A stretch of DNA of 64,000 bases. It comes from Penelope pileata (taxonomy: Eukaryota; Chordata; Aves; Galliformes; Cracidae). The stretch lies in the NCBI GenBank assembly GCA_013396635.1, contig WBMW01000076.1, forward strand, positions 1,032,121-1,096,120, read 5' to 3'. How positions within the stretch are numbered: the stretch's first letter is position 1; each line of letters starts with the position of its first letter. The notes below the pieces were generated by a model that was not told the origin of the DNA, searched no databases, and worked only from the letters and a program-made list of their open reading frames with translations. Both the position numbers and the translations under genes were made by a program. Below, piece after piece: positions 25,046-38,200 of this stretch.

Positions 25046-28000
25046 TCCTTTATTTCCTATTATTTTTCCTGTGCAAAATACTAGTCTAGTAATTGAGTTG
25101 GGCAATATGGGGTTATAGGCAAGTCTGGCTCTCTAAAGATGTTTGATGTGGCACAGCTTATCTCTGACCTCTGTGTTAGGTAAGGGTAACTTTGTATACA
25201 TTTACTGTTTGTACCAACTTTGGCTTTCCTATTTGTTATTTGTGTGGTTTGTCAAAAAGGAATTGTTGTGGTTTAGGTGAATGGGCACAGTTCAAAGGAC
25301 ATAAGTTGCTATGCAACTAAATGGGACAGGCAAAGTACTACACCAGTGCTGATGATTTTATTTATGACCCATCTTATTAAAAGGAGACAATCAGATCTGT
25401 TGCTTGGAAAATGTACTTCCACATGGGAGGAAGCTGTGACGAAAACTGCAAGGAACTCACTTGAGGTCAGAGGCGGTAAAACCCTCACCCACTTAATGCA
25501 GCGCTGTTTAAGGTGTCATTTTGGGGCTCTTAGCATCATGCTACTTCCTGGGAATTGTTTTTATTCTGCCAGAAGAGGCCATGTAGATTTAAAGATGAGT
25601 ACAGTTGTTTAAGTGAAGCTGATAAGAGAACCAGGAATTAGTCACAGCACAGTGTTTATTTTTAGACAACTCAGAGGTTATTTATGCTGAATGTCAGAAC
25701 AAATTGTGAATGATGACTCCAGAGCAAAACATCTTTGTTGCTTTGACACACCAAATTTGAGCTATTCATCTCAAGCATCAAACAGTTTTTTACTTTTTAG
25801 TCTTTTCTCAGAGATCAGTGTAATGTTTTTGTTTCAGTTGTGAACAAAGAAAATACATAGACAAGCACACCTGCATGCATATAGCTAGATGTGCATATAG
25901 AAACAGGCAAAGTGCAGAGAAGTGTTTAAGTAATTTTTTTAAAAGTTTGGTTGACCACATAATAGTATTTTCATTAACAAGGACACTTTTTATTCAGTTC
26001 TCATTCATTGTTCCCTGTAAGAAAAGCATATTAAAAGAAAACAGCAACATTCAACCTATTGCAGTTTTTTCTCTATACACAGGGTCAGAGTTCTTTGAGA
26101 ATTGTCTGAAAATTGGTTTTGAGAATTATTGCAAACCTATTAACCTGTTTCCTCCAGCTCATCTACTAGAATAAAGAACTCCTGTACTGAATGTACAGCT
26201 AGATTTCATGACCACCAGCTCCCATGTAGCTGGAAACCTTGGAAGTGTTTTTATTCATAACCTTCCTGACACTGGGAACAGGGCTCAACAACTCCAGCAG
26301 CAGGTGATGCAAGTGTATGGGCTTAAAAATGCTTAAAGCAAAAAAAATTTACTTCCTTTGGGGCATTTGAGTTATGGATGAGGTGTGCATGCATATGCTG
26401 TGTATGCCTCTCCATTTAGAATTTTATCAAATGGTGAGCCTTGCAGAATTACAATTGTCCTCTTTGTTTAGCATTTTTATGTTGATTTCATTTGATGTCT
26501 GTTAAAATCCAAGTTCCTTGGGACACAAAACCTTAATAATAATGTTGCCTTTAGTATATTGTGTATGCTTTTTCTCCAGATAGCAGTATTTGTAATCTTT
26601 CCTGATACTTAAGCTTATTCTTAAATGTAGTGTTAAGGGAAGGTCAAAGACCAGAGCTGTGACGGATAGGTGGTTACAACTAAGTGTTTGATGTTCTTTC
26701 CTCCCCCGTCTTGCCATTAGCATTCCTTCCTGCTTCTGCCTTGGCCACTGGCAGAAATGCAGTCCAACCTTTCCCCATGATCCAGGTTGCTTGTTCCTTC
26801 CTTTGCCTTCGAGCTGTCCTTAGGATTTTAATCTGAGTATGTTGTGCTAATACCACTGAGTTGGAGGAAGTAGGTGCCAGGCTGAAGTGCAGTGAGTCTG
26901 ACCTGTTAGGGAGAACATACTGAAATTGGTCATGTAAATAAATTCATTCTGTGAGCTTTACTCCGAAATGGAAATTAATATTTGAATGCACAGTAATAGC
27001 TGTGAAAGAGCTCAGCAGATAATGTGACAGCTGTCTACAACTTGCTTTGATAATTTCTTCTCTGTGGCATTAATTATCTGTTTTCAGATAAACAGTTTAT
27101 TATGACACTTGGAGTTCTAATGCATTAGAGGTTTGGTCTCTATGTTCTGCAATAGCTGATCTTTTAGTCTGATTTGAAATGGGTTGGGCAAGAGGTTAGA
27201 CTTAAAGCTTTCTTTTTAGTTTTCAGGGTTTTTCGTTTATTTTCATCTTTCACGCCACAGAAGGCAGGTGAAGGTGTAATCATTATGTCAAAGGAGGGCT
27301 GAGCAGCAGGACAGACTCTTTGCCCCAGTGTGGTGAGGCTGCATGCGGTGATTAACAGCAGTACAGGGCTGTTCTCAGGACCTACCTCTCCCCTGGCTGT
27401 TTCTTGCTAATGTCTTATGCTTTTAAGGACCATATTCTGATTCTTCATTACAAATCAGAGTTCATGTCCATTCATCTTCATGTTCTTCGCAATCTGGGAC
27501 ATTAATGGACCTTTCTGTCCTCACCATATAGATTGCCTGTTGGACCTGTTGTCCTTGCTGTATAAATTACTTTTTGCAGTTCCTTCTGTTTTGGGGAAAC
27601 TCATTCTGTGCTGCAGCTGGTGGTGGCTCTGAGCTCTGCCCATCCCTGGCTGGTGACAGCAGCAGTCACTGTGTCACCCATAGCGCGTGGCTGCCAGCCC
27701 TGTGGGTCAGAAAGCCGCTGCATGGGCAGGCGGTGTTGGATGAGCAGCCTCTCTGTTGTTTAACTGCTAGCAGGAAGACAAGGATTAGTGCTATGCTGTT
27801 GTGGATCAGTTAAAACGACTGACAACATTTTAGTGATTGATGTAAAGTTAAAAAGAAATTGGATTTCCTTTTCTGTTCACTGCTGTTAATCTGTGTACTC
27901 ACCTATGAGAGAGCTTTGTGTGTTTTTTCATTTTATTGTTTGGAAAGACTTCGTTAAAAAATTCTCTCCAATTACCTTTCTGAATGATGGAATAAAAAAT

Positions 28001-28624
28001 ACATTTTTTCTTTTCCAAGTAGTTTTATCCTTTGATCTACCTACATTGCTGCTGGTGTTCAGCTAGGATTCTCTGGTATATTACTGTGCTATTCTGACGT
28101 GTGTGCTTGTTATGCTTACACTAGCCTTACAGATCCTGACAAAATACACGGAAGCTTGACTGTCTCATTACCAGTAGCTGACAAATCTACTTTGGGCTGT
28201 TGAGCTGTATGTGATGAAATAATACCTTTTTCATGTCATTTACTTGTCTCTGCATCTTGATTTTTACTGATAAATGAGTTTCAGTTAACTTGGGAATGTA
28301 GTGTAGATATCATAATATAGTAGATTTGGAGGCTTGCACTCTGGGAATGTAGTACTGTTGAAAATCAGGCCATACGTTATTTTCTTTTAATTTAGATTAA
28401 TTTCATTTTATTTAATGATAAGGATTATTTTTCTATATATTAAAAAGAAGTATACAATTTTTAGCTTTAACTACTTTTAAGTGAAGAAAGTAGTTCTTTT
28501 GTGCAGCTGATAGCTGTAATTTGCAAACTGTGTGATAACCATCTGTAAGTTAGAGGGCTTTTGTATGTCAAGGCTTCTTAGGGTGCTTCCTATTCTCTTT
28601 CATTCATTCCTTCTTTCTGCGCCA

Positions 28625-28629
<5 letters not shown>

Positions 28630-28655
<26 letters not shown>

Positions 28656-28661
28656 GGAAGN
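28630..28661 (+). repeat. Poly-A tract with an ambiguous base
   Basis: 26 consecutive A at 28630-28655, then GGAAG, a single N at 28661, and seven more A. The N is the only unresolved base in the window and probably marks homopolymer length uncertainty. No retrocopy or SINE body is recognisable upstream. Confidence 0.9.
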
Positions 28662-31600
28662 AAAAAAAGAGTGATTGAGGATCTATATCTCTGTTTTTCC
28701 AGAGATCCCACAACTCCAGCATGGCTCTGGAAATTGGGGCCTTAATTACTGCACATGCACAAACAGTTCGTCCTATCTGGGATGCATTGGACTTAGTGTC
28801 ATGCTATTGATCTGCACATGCATAGTATATATAATCCTCAGTGATTCATCTGGCAGGTTATGTGGCACATTTCTCTCTGGGAAATGCTAAATAGGAATCT
28901 GAGATCTTATATCTATGCCTATGCTTGCAGTATTCAGTATCACAAATACAGCTGTTCAATTTCATTTGTTTTTAAAAGAAAGTAGAACTAATGGGATTTG
29001 GGGAAAGTAGCCTTCTTCATGTTTTATGATTTCTAAGCACAAATTCATTAAGGCTGATCTAAAAAGAAAAATATTTTTTCAAGGCACTTATTGAAACTTT
29101 ACCACAGACTTTTTTTGCTCATTTTTGTTTTGTGCTTTCATATTCTGACTAGTTTTCAGTGAAGACATACCTATTAATGGGATTTTTGTGTGATTTTGTA
29201 GTTGCTTGCATACACATTCATTGAAAATGAAATATTTCAATGCTTTTGCCAGCTTCATTGAAATTATTTTGGAAAGCTAGTTTTTGAGTTGTGCAGGAAA
29301 TTCTTTTAGCCTGTAAAGAACAAGATCAGAAGTATAACTGCAGAACTGTAAATGAGAAAGTGAACAGCAAAATAATTTCTTTTCTATAAGAGATGGAAGA
29401 TTTTCTTTTCACAGAAGTAGGCAACTTGCCAGTGTGATACAATAATAGACATTTATAACATAATTCTGGCTTTGATAATTTCTTTAAAGGCAGTTGCTGT
29501 GTTAGTAACGCAGCTGGTTATGGTGGAAATAGTGCTGTTACTACATGTATAGAGTAGTAGTGTAAACTGCCGTTGGCTATCAAACTAGTTTTGATTTAAG
29601 CCTGCTTTCTCCTAAGTAAGGGCCCAGTACATTGCTGGTAATGTCAGCACTTAGATTTCAAAGTGCTTGGAAGCACCAGACGTGTATTATTTTATTCTGT
29701 CATCAGAGCCTGTAAGACAGGAGAAAGCAGCCAAAATGACAAATTGAGAATTGAACAGAAAAATGATTATGGAAACTCTTGGATAAAGAGTGTGGTGAGG
29801 GAGGTTGGAAATAATTCACCAAGCTGTTTCACTGCAAAAACATTGGGCAACCGTTCAGCAAGGCGTTGGCTTGCAACCTGTAAGCCTGAGTCTGGCAAAG
29901 GTGCAGAGGGTGGTTGAGGGACTGAGCTGCCAGCTCTGACAGAACCTCAGTTGTTGTTGTTGTGTCTTACACCAATGTAAAACAGTTCTGACAAGGAAAT
30001 TGAGGTGAAAACCTATGTTTAGTACTTGTTGTTTTAGGGTTAATTTAGTGGATGGAAGCTCCGGAGTCATTTCTCCATTGACTGAGTACAGGGCAGGTGG
30101 CAGTGGTGTGACAGCTTGCGTGTGGCATGTCGCTGGCTGGGCCTCGTGGTGCTCTGGGGGGAGCACTGCTGGAGTGTGCTGGGAACTTCTGAAGGAGGTC
30201 ACCTGGGTCTGCCCATATCTGTGGTGATCCTTGCTGCTTTCTGCTGACTGTACAATGCTACAGGATAATTCAGATTATCTCCTGAAAGTGGCTTGCCTTG
30301 TGGCCCTGTAGGTGCTTGAGGAGATGCTAGGTTGGGAACACAGGGCTCTGGGTTGGGTAGGAGCCCTCCCTTCTGGAAACAACCAGACTTACATAGCTGA
30401 ATTTGACCGTGAAAATGCAGAATGGCTGAGGCCCCAGCTCTGTGAATACCCAGATGCTGCTTCTGCCTTTCCTCAGTGAACTGTTCCTAAAGCTAATAAA
30501 CAAAACCTTCCATTTTCATTTAATTTGAGATGGGAAATGGCTACAGATACGCTTGGCGCCCACGGAAGTCTCTTTGGATTTTGAAGATCAGCCAGCAACA
30601 ACTTCTGGTTATAGATGTAAAGAAGAAGAAAGAAACATTTTGTATCAATACCAGTCTCCTAAGCCACACCATATTCTTTGAAGATGTGTTTTATTGAAGT
30701 ACTCTACATGAGCTGCAGTGTGTGTATGCAATTAAGTACCTGAATCTTCTACTGAAGTAGGACTAAGTGTAAAGATTGGGTTTTTGAAAGATCTATTTGA
30801 GAGCTATTAGGGAAATGGGGGATAGTCAAGTCCTTCTAGAAATATAACAAGTTTCTGGGTTTGAGGGGACAAAACACTGAATTCCTTGAAAGACCACCCA
30901 TTTCTCTAGCTAATCTAAATGAGAAAAACACAGTACCTGCCTCTTTAAAAGGTGACAAAATTCTGTGATGGTCTCTTTATTACACTGTGCCAATTTAACC
31001 ACTGTTTCCTTAAGTGTTTTATGGTTTTTATGCCAGTGGTATTTCAGATTCAGTTTGAAGGGTGAGGACCCCAGTACCGATGTCTGCTGCACTGTAGACA
31101 AAGCTGCTAGTAGCAGTCTGATAAAATATTTGGTCTGCAAAACGCTCTTCTGAATGTTGGACTTTGTATACTCTGGAGATTGAACGCCTGACTTATTTGA
31201 TGTGACAGAGAGCAACATTTTATAGTTTAATTTAAAAATGAAATTAATATTTTATAGAAGAGCATTGATATCTGCAAATAACCTTAATAATTCATGTCCA
31301 CTGTGCTCTACGGCTTCCAGTTACTTTTGAAATTTTCACTTTTAACTCCTTAATTACTTTACTTCTAGGAAATAAGATTAAAATTTCATATGAAGATGTA
31401 GAAATTTATCCATTCTTGAACACTATAAATGCAGGAAAGGCTTTTCTTTTTAATTACAGACTATAGCCTTCTTCTAAGCTCTGTGGCTGGAAACAGTTTT
31501 TACATGGCAATATATATTAAAAAAAAAACTGTTGCAATTATTACCATGTAGTATTATAATCTTCAATAGAGAAAACAATATCATAATGAAAATGAAGAGG

Positions 31601-32249
31601 CCGTACAGGGACCCATTATGTTTGTTGAACCAAAGTACGTTTTAGCCAGTAATTTGTTAACCGTGATGCCTTATGGAGCTTTTTCATTTAAAACAAACAG
31701 ACAAGCAAGAACAAAAACAAACAAAAAAGTCCAACCCCCCCTCCAAACTGTCCAAGTCAATTAGGAGGAATGATTTATAAAACTGTGAAGAAATTAGCTA
31801 GGAGTAAAGCCAGTTGGGAGAAAGAACTTAAAAATATATGATCAACAATTTAAAGCTTTTTGAGAACTTGAATAGATGCTCACAAAACAAATTAATGTAG
31901 TTGAGAACTAAGGCATTAGGGTTGCCCTGACCAAGCACTGCCCTTCCATGCTGTACAATTTAATCAGTGGAACGGCAAAGTTACTGAGGACTTGCAGAGT
32001 ATGATTATTTTTTTAACCAATTTAATATTTCTGTCAAACATGTGGAAAGCATTTAAAATCATTACTGATTTAAACAAAAATAGAGATAGGAAGGAGTTGG
32101 AGAGATAGACACTTGGTCACTGATAAAGAGAAGTTGGGTTCAGGCATACTTTATATTTTTCCGCATACTCCAATATAATTTTACATCTTGAAATAATGAG
32201 TGCAGACTATATTCCATCTTCATTCCAGCCAGCAATTATTTGTTAAAGA

Positions 32250-32279
32250 CAAAAAAAAAATAAAAATAATAAAAAAAAA
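32250..32279 (+). repeat. A-rich low-complexity tract
   Basis: A runs of about ten and nine separated by TAAAAATAAT, just upstream of the ancient CR1 fragment. Confidence 0.85.
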
Positions 32280-32499
32280 GTGCCTCTTTCCCAACAACAG
32301 GGAATTGCAGTCAGTTGACACTGGACTCGTGTGGTTGTGCCTTGGCCAAAAGACCTTGTGCATCCAAGAACTGCAGGACCAAGATTACGTTATCTCTGTG
32401 TTTTGCAGTGTTCTGAAAAAGGCTGGAATACTGGTTCAAGATGGGTGTAGGACACTGAAAACTGGAGATGATTCAGGGGAGTATTGTAAGAATGATGAA

Positions 32500-32880
32500 G
32501 GAATTGGAATTGTGTTGCATGATGTAAGATTTAAAGCTTTGTCTCCTTTGTTTAGCAGAAGTGTGGTCAGGACGTGGTTTGATCACAATCTTAACATATT
32601 CATGCGGAGAGCAGAGATGTGATAATAGACAGCTTCTCCATCTAGCAAACAGAAGGAAAATGAGAACTAGCAGCTTAAAGTTGAAATCAGCCAAATTAAT
32701 TTAGAAATAAAGTGCAAAATTTTAGCAGGCAGAGCAATTAAACACTGGAACAACTTAGCAATAGCTATGATGCACTTGCAAGCACTGTAAATGCCATAAT
32801 TCACATTGCATGTCTTTCTGAAAGATGCACTGTAGTTTAGGAACAAGAGTTAAACTTCCTGCAAAAATTAACTTGTAATA
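32500..32880 (+). mobile_element. Ancient amniote CR1/L3-like LINE 3' fragment
   Basis: A diverged sense fragment: TTTGATCACAATCTTAACAT, TCTCCATCTAGCAAACAGAA, GGAAAATGAGAACTAGCAGC, TTGAAATCAGCCAAATTAAT and TTAAACACTGGAACAACTTA, followed by a GCATGTCTTTCTGAAAGATG-like step. These match the ordered C-terminal blocks of old CR1 families of reptiles and early birds (the SNWKLKSAKF ... HWNNLP type), with many stops. It is clearly different from, and older than, the bird CR1 at 127-820. The family name is inference from memory and the limits are approximate. Confidence 0.75.
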
Positions 32881-35147
32881 TTCAAGAATTGCAGTCCTTG
32901 CATGCTTCCTTAAGATCCTGTATTTGTGATGCAGTGTGGTGCTCATTTTGATTCTCTTTTAACACACAGAAGGACTTTAAAAGTTATTTCTATATGGCAC
33001 AACACAGTGCAGATATCCATGCTGGCCCTGAACAAGCTAAGTTGGATACCAAGAGCACCCATACCTTGCTGGCATGGTTCCCCTCCAGGTACTTTTGGAC
33101 TGAGGTGCTTTGTGGTCATGGCTATGTGCTCACTATTAATTTACACAGGCAACAAGTGTTTGAAGCCCTTGGGAATCATATATTAAAACATAGTTTTCTT
33201 CAAAGGAGCAGAGGGTTTCTAAAAAGATGATGATGTTTGTTTACATGTGTTCTATTTGAGGACGGGCTAATTCATGAAAAGGAAGTTATTAATTACTTTG
33301 GGTAAGTCTGTGATGTAAAAATAGTTGGAGTCTGAGAAATACCCTATTCTTATTCTTTCCTAAACATCCAGTTATGTCCATTTTGGACCCAGGATAATGA
33401 ACAGCTGGATTATTGGTCTGATCCAGATTGGTCTGGTCTGCAGATTTTCTTACGTGTTCTGACAGTGACTATGTTTTGTATTAATACGTTCTGCAAGATG
33501 AAACCTGTAATTTTAATGATAGCTTGTAATGTTTCAAACTGTGTACTTCTCAGAACAAATGTATGCAAAAGAATAAAATATCTTTGTTTAAAATAAAAGA
33601 GGACTCAAAAAAAAAAACAAACCACCCACTCTTAAATTTACTAATCTTATTAGTTTTATCGTATCACATTAAAAGAGAAGTGTCAATTTTGTTTGTTGAG
33701 CTCTTGTTTTGGTATATTTGAGAGATTTGTAGTGTGGTTAATGTGTTTAGATACTAGTTTCCAGTGCAGGCATGAGAAATACAAGATATACAGCCTACCT
33801 AGTTACAGATTACTTTCCACTGGTTGAAGTGCCTTTTCCTGTCTTGCTTAGGTCTGAACATTGTCAGACACCTTCACAGTACATGATACTGTTTGGATTG
33901 CTTATAGGCCTGTCACCTACCTGCCAGTAACTCTGTGGATGAATTACTTAGGGCCAATCAGCCATTTTAGAAAAGTGAAAGGATCAGAAAAATAGTGGAA
34001 TCAGAAGGAAAATGGTGTTGGTAAGACAGCCTTTATGTATTCTGTTGTGTAGGTAGCATGGAGCTGTCCCACTGGAGAATGTGCTGGTGTAGACAGCACG
34101 AAGAAAGGTTGACCCGATAGCTAGCACTGTCTTGGGCCTTCCCACTCGATGAGTAATGATACGCCACCAGTACGCTGCGTAATTATCTTTAAAATCTCAT
34201 TGTAACTGACCTTGAAAGAATAACTTGCACATTCTTTTGATGACTTTTTCCCTTAATGTGCGTATCTAGAAGTTCTTGGAGTTTTTTTATGCAACTTATG
34301 AAATGGTAAAATATTAAGAAAAGTGAGGCTTGCTGGCCTATTTCTACTATTTTTTGAAATCTAGGCAATTCAACAAGTAGTTGCAATAAACTTCAAGATA
34401 TTTGGGTATATTGAAGCTTTATATTCTTATCAGATTAAAGTATTTTGCTTTCATTGTTTTGTTTCAACATAAACACAATTTGTTTTTGATTAAAAGTAGC
34501 TTATATCACATTCTGTGTATATTGTACTATGTAACTATTTCTGAAGGGGAGAACATAAACAATGCACAAACACTGAGATTTAAAATTAAGAAATGTTGCT
34601 TGTAATTGCTGGGTAAAACTTAAATAAGAAGCATTAATCCACACAATTTTTTCTTGCTAAAAACAAAAATGTAATAGGTGTACTTTTTGAATAGCTGTGA
34701 TTTATGAGTTTTACGTTGGATCTGATCAGGCAGATTTGTATATCTGTGAAGGATTTCTTTGCATGTGTGCTTCTTAGCGTTTTCAGAATCCAAGTTGACC
34801 TCTTACTGAAATCTCATTTTCCTGTCATAGTTTACATTGATTGATTAAATTCAGATTCAGTGGAAACTATTTTTATTCTTCATATTTGTTTTAAATGGAA
34901 TAGATGATGTTTGCACTTCAGTAGTAAATGGTACTTCTGTAGTCAATGTTAAAGCATTCTACGCCTATTAATTACTCAGTTTTAGGTTCCTGGGATGATT
35001 CTCTGTTTCAGTGAAGATACAGGATGGGAAAAGAATCTACATCCAAATACTGCTAATAATATCACACAACTCATATATTTCATAAGCAACAAAGATAAGA
35101 AATCACAAGAGCTGTAATTTGATTGCATTTTTGGGTTTGTTTTTCAG

Positions 35148-35234
35148 TCAGTGGTGAAGACTGGGCGATTGCTGATTAGCCACGAGGCTCCCTTGACAGG
35201 AGGGTTTGCATCTGAAATCAGTTCCACCGTTCAG
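35148..35234 (+). CDS. BCKDHB: BCKDHB coding exon (human exon 9 equivalent)
   Basis: This is a phase-0 exon of exactly 29 codons between acceptor tttttcag and donor CAG|gtacac. It reads SVVKTGRLLISHEAPLTGGF followed by ASEISSTVQ. It corresponds to human residues 318-346, with only conservative differences that I can recall. The HEAP-x-TGGF-x-x-E motif is a hallmark of the C-terminal transketolase domain of branched-chain E1-beta and contributes to subunit packing in the alpha2-beta2 heterotetramer. The CGA Arg codon equivalent to human Arg324 is present and intact. The exon lies 25.6 kb downstream of the previous one. The reading frame continues into a final exon that should begin with an acidic EEC-type sequence, which I could not find in the remaining 28.8 kb. 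Confidence 0.97.
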
Positions 35235-38200
35235 GTACACAGGTTATTTGTATTTAAATGTTTTCCATGTCTGAATGTGTTCACCTATAGAAATAATTTT
35301 TATTACTATGTTAGAAATTGAGATTGTCATTATTTGAAATTAGTTTCTTTTATATTTTGTCTAATTTCAGTTTTGTGGATGCTTGCATTACTTTATCTGA
35401 ACAGATGAGAAGCCATGTAATTACCATGCAGTGTGCTTTGCATCTGCTGAGCTAGGAAACTTAACTTGCAGTGAATAGCAGGGAGTACGTACTGTCAGAT
35501 ACAAGGGAAAAATCTTTTGTCTGATCTGTTTTTAATGAGTTTTTCTATCCTTTCTCATGTTTTATCCTCATAACTTCTTAAAATTCATTCTAGCAATGTT
35601 GAAATTAGAAATAGAAAAAGCACCCAAATCCAGTAAAGTACAATGTGGTGTTAGATGTGGTATTCAGAGACCTTATTAGGAAAGCAGTCTGCAAAAGTGC
35701 TTCTGGTAGAGTTTTAATGGTATCCATACATATGCCGAGCTTGTCTGCACAAAGTGGCTTTGAAAGTTTGAGGTGTACATCAGTATCATCTGTCTGGAGC
35801 AGGCTTTTACAGAAATCCTTTTGAGCTTTCTGCCATGCTTTATGTCTGTACTTGCATATAGGTTTTCCCATTAACTTAATTTCCTTCCTGTGTGCATTGA
35901 TGATACTGGTTTATAGAAGAGTCTAAAGTAATTGTGTCCATCACCATCTGATTACTATTTTCTGATTACTCTGTTCCCAGAGGAGTAAAATCACAGGACT
36001 AGAAAGAAAGGTGATTCTAAAGTTCACACAAAAATTCAGCCATACAGACAGTACATACAGTAGTTGAAGCTTAGGAATTAGCTGTTTTTTGTAGAAAAGA
36101 ATGGAGTTAATTGGTCTGGGAATGTAATTTGAATTAAATATGCATAAGGGGTCAGAAAACTTAAATTTCTTAGTATTTGTGAAGCAATTCCTTTTTAAAG
36201 AGTGGGTGTGTTAATTTTAATATTACTGTGAAGACAATTCACTTCGTCTGTGAAAATGTTATCTCCATGAACAACCAAATATTTATCATCTTTCTAAGTA
36301 ATTAGTATTTGACCCCTCCCATCTATAGTTGACCCTGTTGATTAAAATAGGACTAGTAAAGTCATAAAGCACTTGCTTTATGGAAAATGTGAAACAAACT
36401 CAGTCAATGGAGCCTTTACTTCAGTGTCTTCTGTTATTAACACTTGACTTAGTGGCATAAAAAGGGAAAGCATATGTGTTGGAGACAAAAAGAAGTTGAG
36501 GAAAAAAGCTTATCAGTAAATATTACTGGAAGATTAATTGTATGAGATGATCAATATATTGCTGAAACTACAAAATGAGTTTTTAATCTCCTCAGACCTC
36601 CGCTAAGAAAGAGACTCACTTAATTGATCCATCTTGGGTCGTTTTTCATATAAGGGATGTATCTTGACAAATAGGACTTATTTAGAAAATGAAATCTAAA
36701 ATTCTTTAATAAATGGCTCTTTCAGTTCATACTGAAAGCATATATTGGTTTCATGATAGTAACTAATAATCTTTATATTTGTGGTTTTTTGGGAAGTGAG
36801 GATTTACTTCTTGAGAAATATTAGTTAATTTATCGCATGTGCTACTTCAGAATAAATTGAAATATAACTCTTTGGCATTGAATTTATCCACAGTGTGTTT
36901 CTTTTATATAAATTGGCTGACTTGAATCTGCCATACAACTACATTATCATTACTCTTTATATCCATTCTTGAAGATTTTAGCATCCTGTACTGAAGTTCT
37001 GATACCAGTTATTTTTAAGAATATCCATACTGCAAAAGATATTAGAATAAAATTTACAAAGCGTAGCAGCTTTTTCAAGAGCAGTATTGCTTTAGGCATA
37101 ATAAAATCCTTGCTTTTTTAATTTAGTAAAGCGTATTCCCTCAGCAATCAAGTAAAGTCTATATGTCTGATATCAGTATGCAGTAAAAATAAAAATGAAA
37201 TGTGAAATCCATTTTTTCTGGACGTGATGCATACTGAGAATGCCAAAAACTGGGGATTGCAGTTGGCTTTACTTTCCTCTTACATATGGAAGTAATAAGA
37301 CTTCAATCAATTGTGTCCAGTTGGATTAGATGGTTAGTTTCCATATTGTTATTTCATCCTTGCTGTGAGGTCTCTCATCATAGAAATAAGGTGAATAAAA
37401 GTACACAGGTTATTTCAAAACAGTTAACTGTCATAAACATTTCATGGTGATGTAGCCTTCATGGAAATGACTGTGAATGAAAATGATAGCTTTCACTCAC
37501 GAGTTATGGGAGAAAGCTATATTGAATGGTTTCATTTTTGGTATTTGAAAGATAAAAAGCAGTGTTTGGAGAACATGTTAAATAAGAGTTCTGTATCCAA
37601 TAGAGAATATTTAAAGGGGCACATTATTGAATTAAGTAGTCATTTGCTTGGATTTCTTAAACACATAAAACTAAGAATGGGACAAAGTAGTGTAGTTAAA
37701 ACTCCACGTAATGACTTTGCCCTCGGTACTGAAGTTTTTATATGTTCTCTATGGACATTTTGAAGCGAATAACAGATAATAGGATAAACTCAATGGGGGT
37801 ACAGTTATTACTACTTGTTGATTATGTTCTGTATGAAAGCTTGCACAAGTGTTCTGCAAAGAGGGCTCCAGACTTCTTTTCCTTAAGGGACACAGTTGGA
37901 GCATAGTTGGAGAAGCCTTGGAGAAGGGCCCACTGAGATGTCGGCAACAAAATTGGGTGTGGAAATCATCAGCACATTATTAATTTGTAACACAAAAGAA
38001 TGCAAGTCCAGCATGTGCATCCCTGTTAGAAAAGAAAATGAGAGGAATGGGGCCTCTTCAAAGAGGGAAGAAGAAAATGCTCCCTTGTGAGCCTTTATAT
38101 CAGGGTAATGCGAGTACCTGCTGTATTATTTTTGCCTTTTCATTTCTATTAATCTTGCAATCACTTTATTTTAATTAACTTGTAATGTCTCACCTTCTAA

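Larger units (their letters stand above)
9522..35147 (+). other. BCKDHB: BCKDHB intron 8 (25.6 kb)
   Basis: Complete phase-0 intron from gtaagg to tttttcag. Recognised contents are a CpG-retaining patch at 13196-13445, a diverged duplication at 16365/16571, a truncated ERV LTR at 23406-23779, an inverted CR1 at 24670-25045, a poly-A tract at 28630-28655 and an ancient CR1 tail at 32500-32880. The other stretches (9.5-13.2, 13.5-16.3, 16.7-23.4, 25.1-28.6, 28.7-32.4 and 32.9-35.1 kb) are AT-rich. They show only short homopolymers and chance reading frames, the longest being 157 codons at 19070-19543. Confidence 0.92.

Noticed and set aside
32200..32622. 140-codon + strand frame
   Set aside because: Starts in intron sequence, crosses an A-rich tract and runs into the ancient CR1 fragment, which is read in a different frame from its original one.
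35148..35240. Possibility that the gene is PDHB or another E1-beta paralogue
   Set aside because: EPYNIPLSQAEV, LGVSCEVIDLRT and TGRLLISHEAPLTGGF follow BCKDHB specifically; PDHB has clearly different sequence at these positions.
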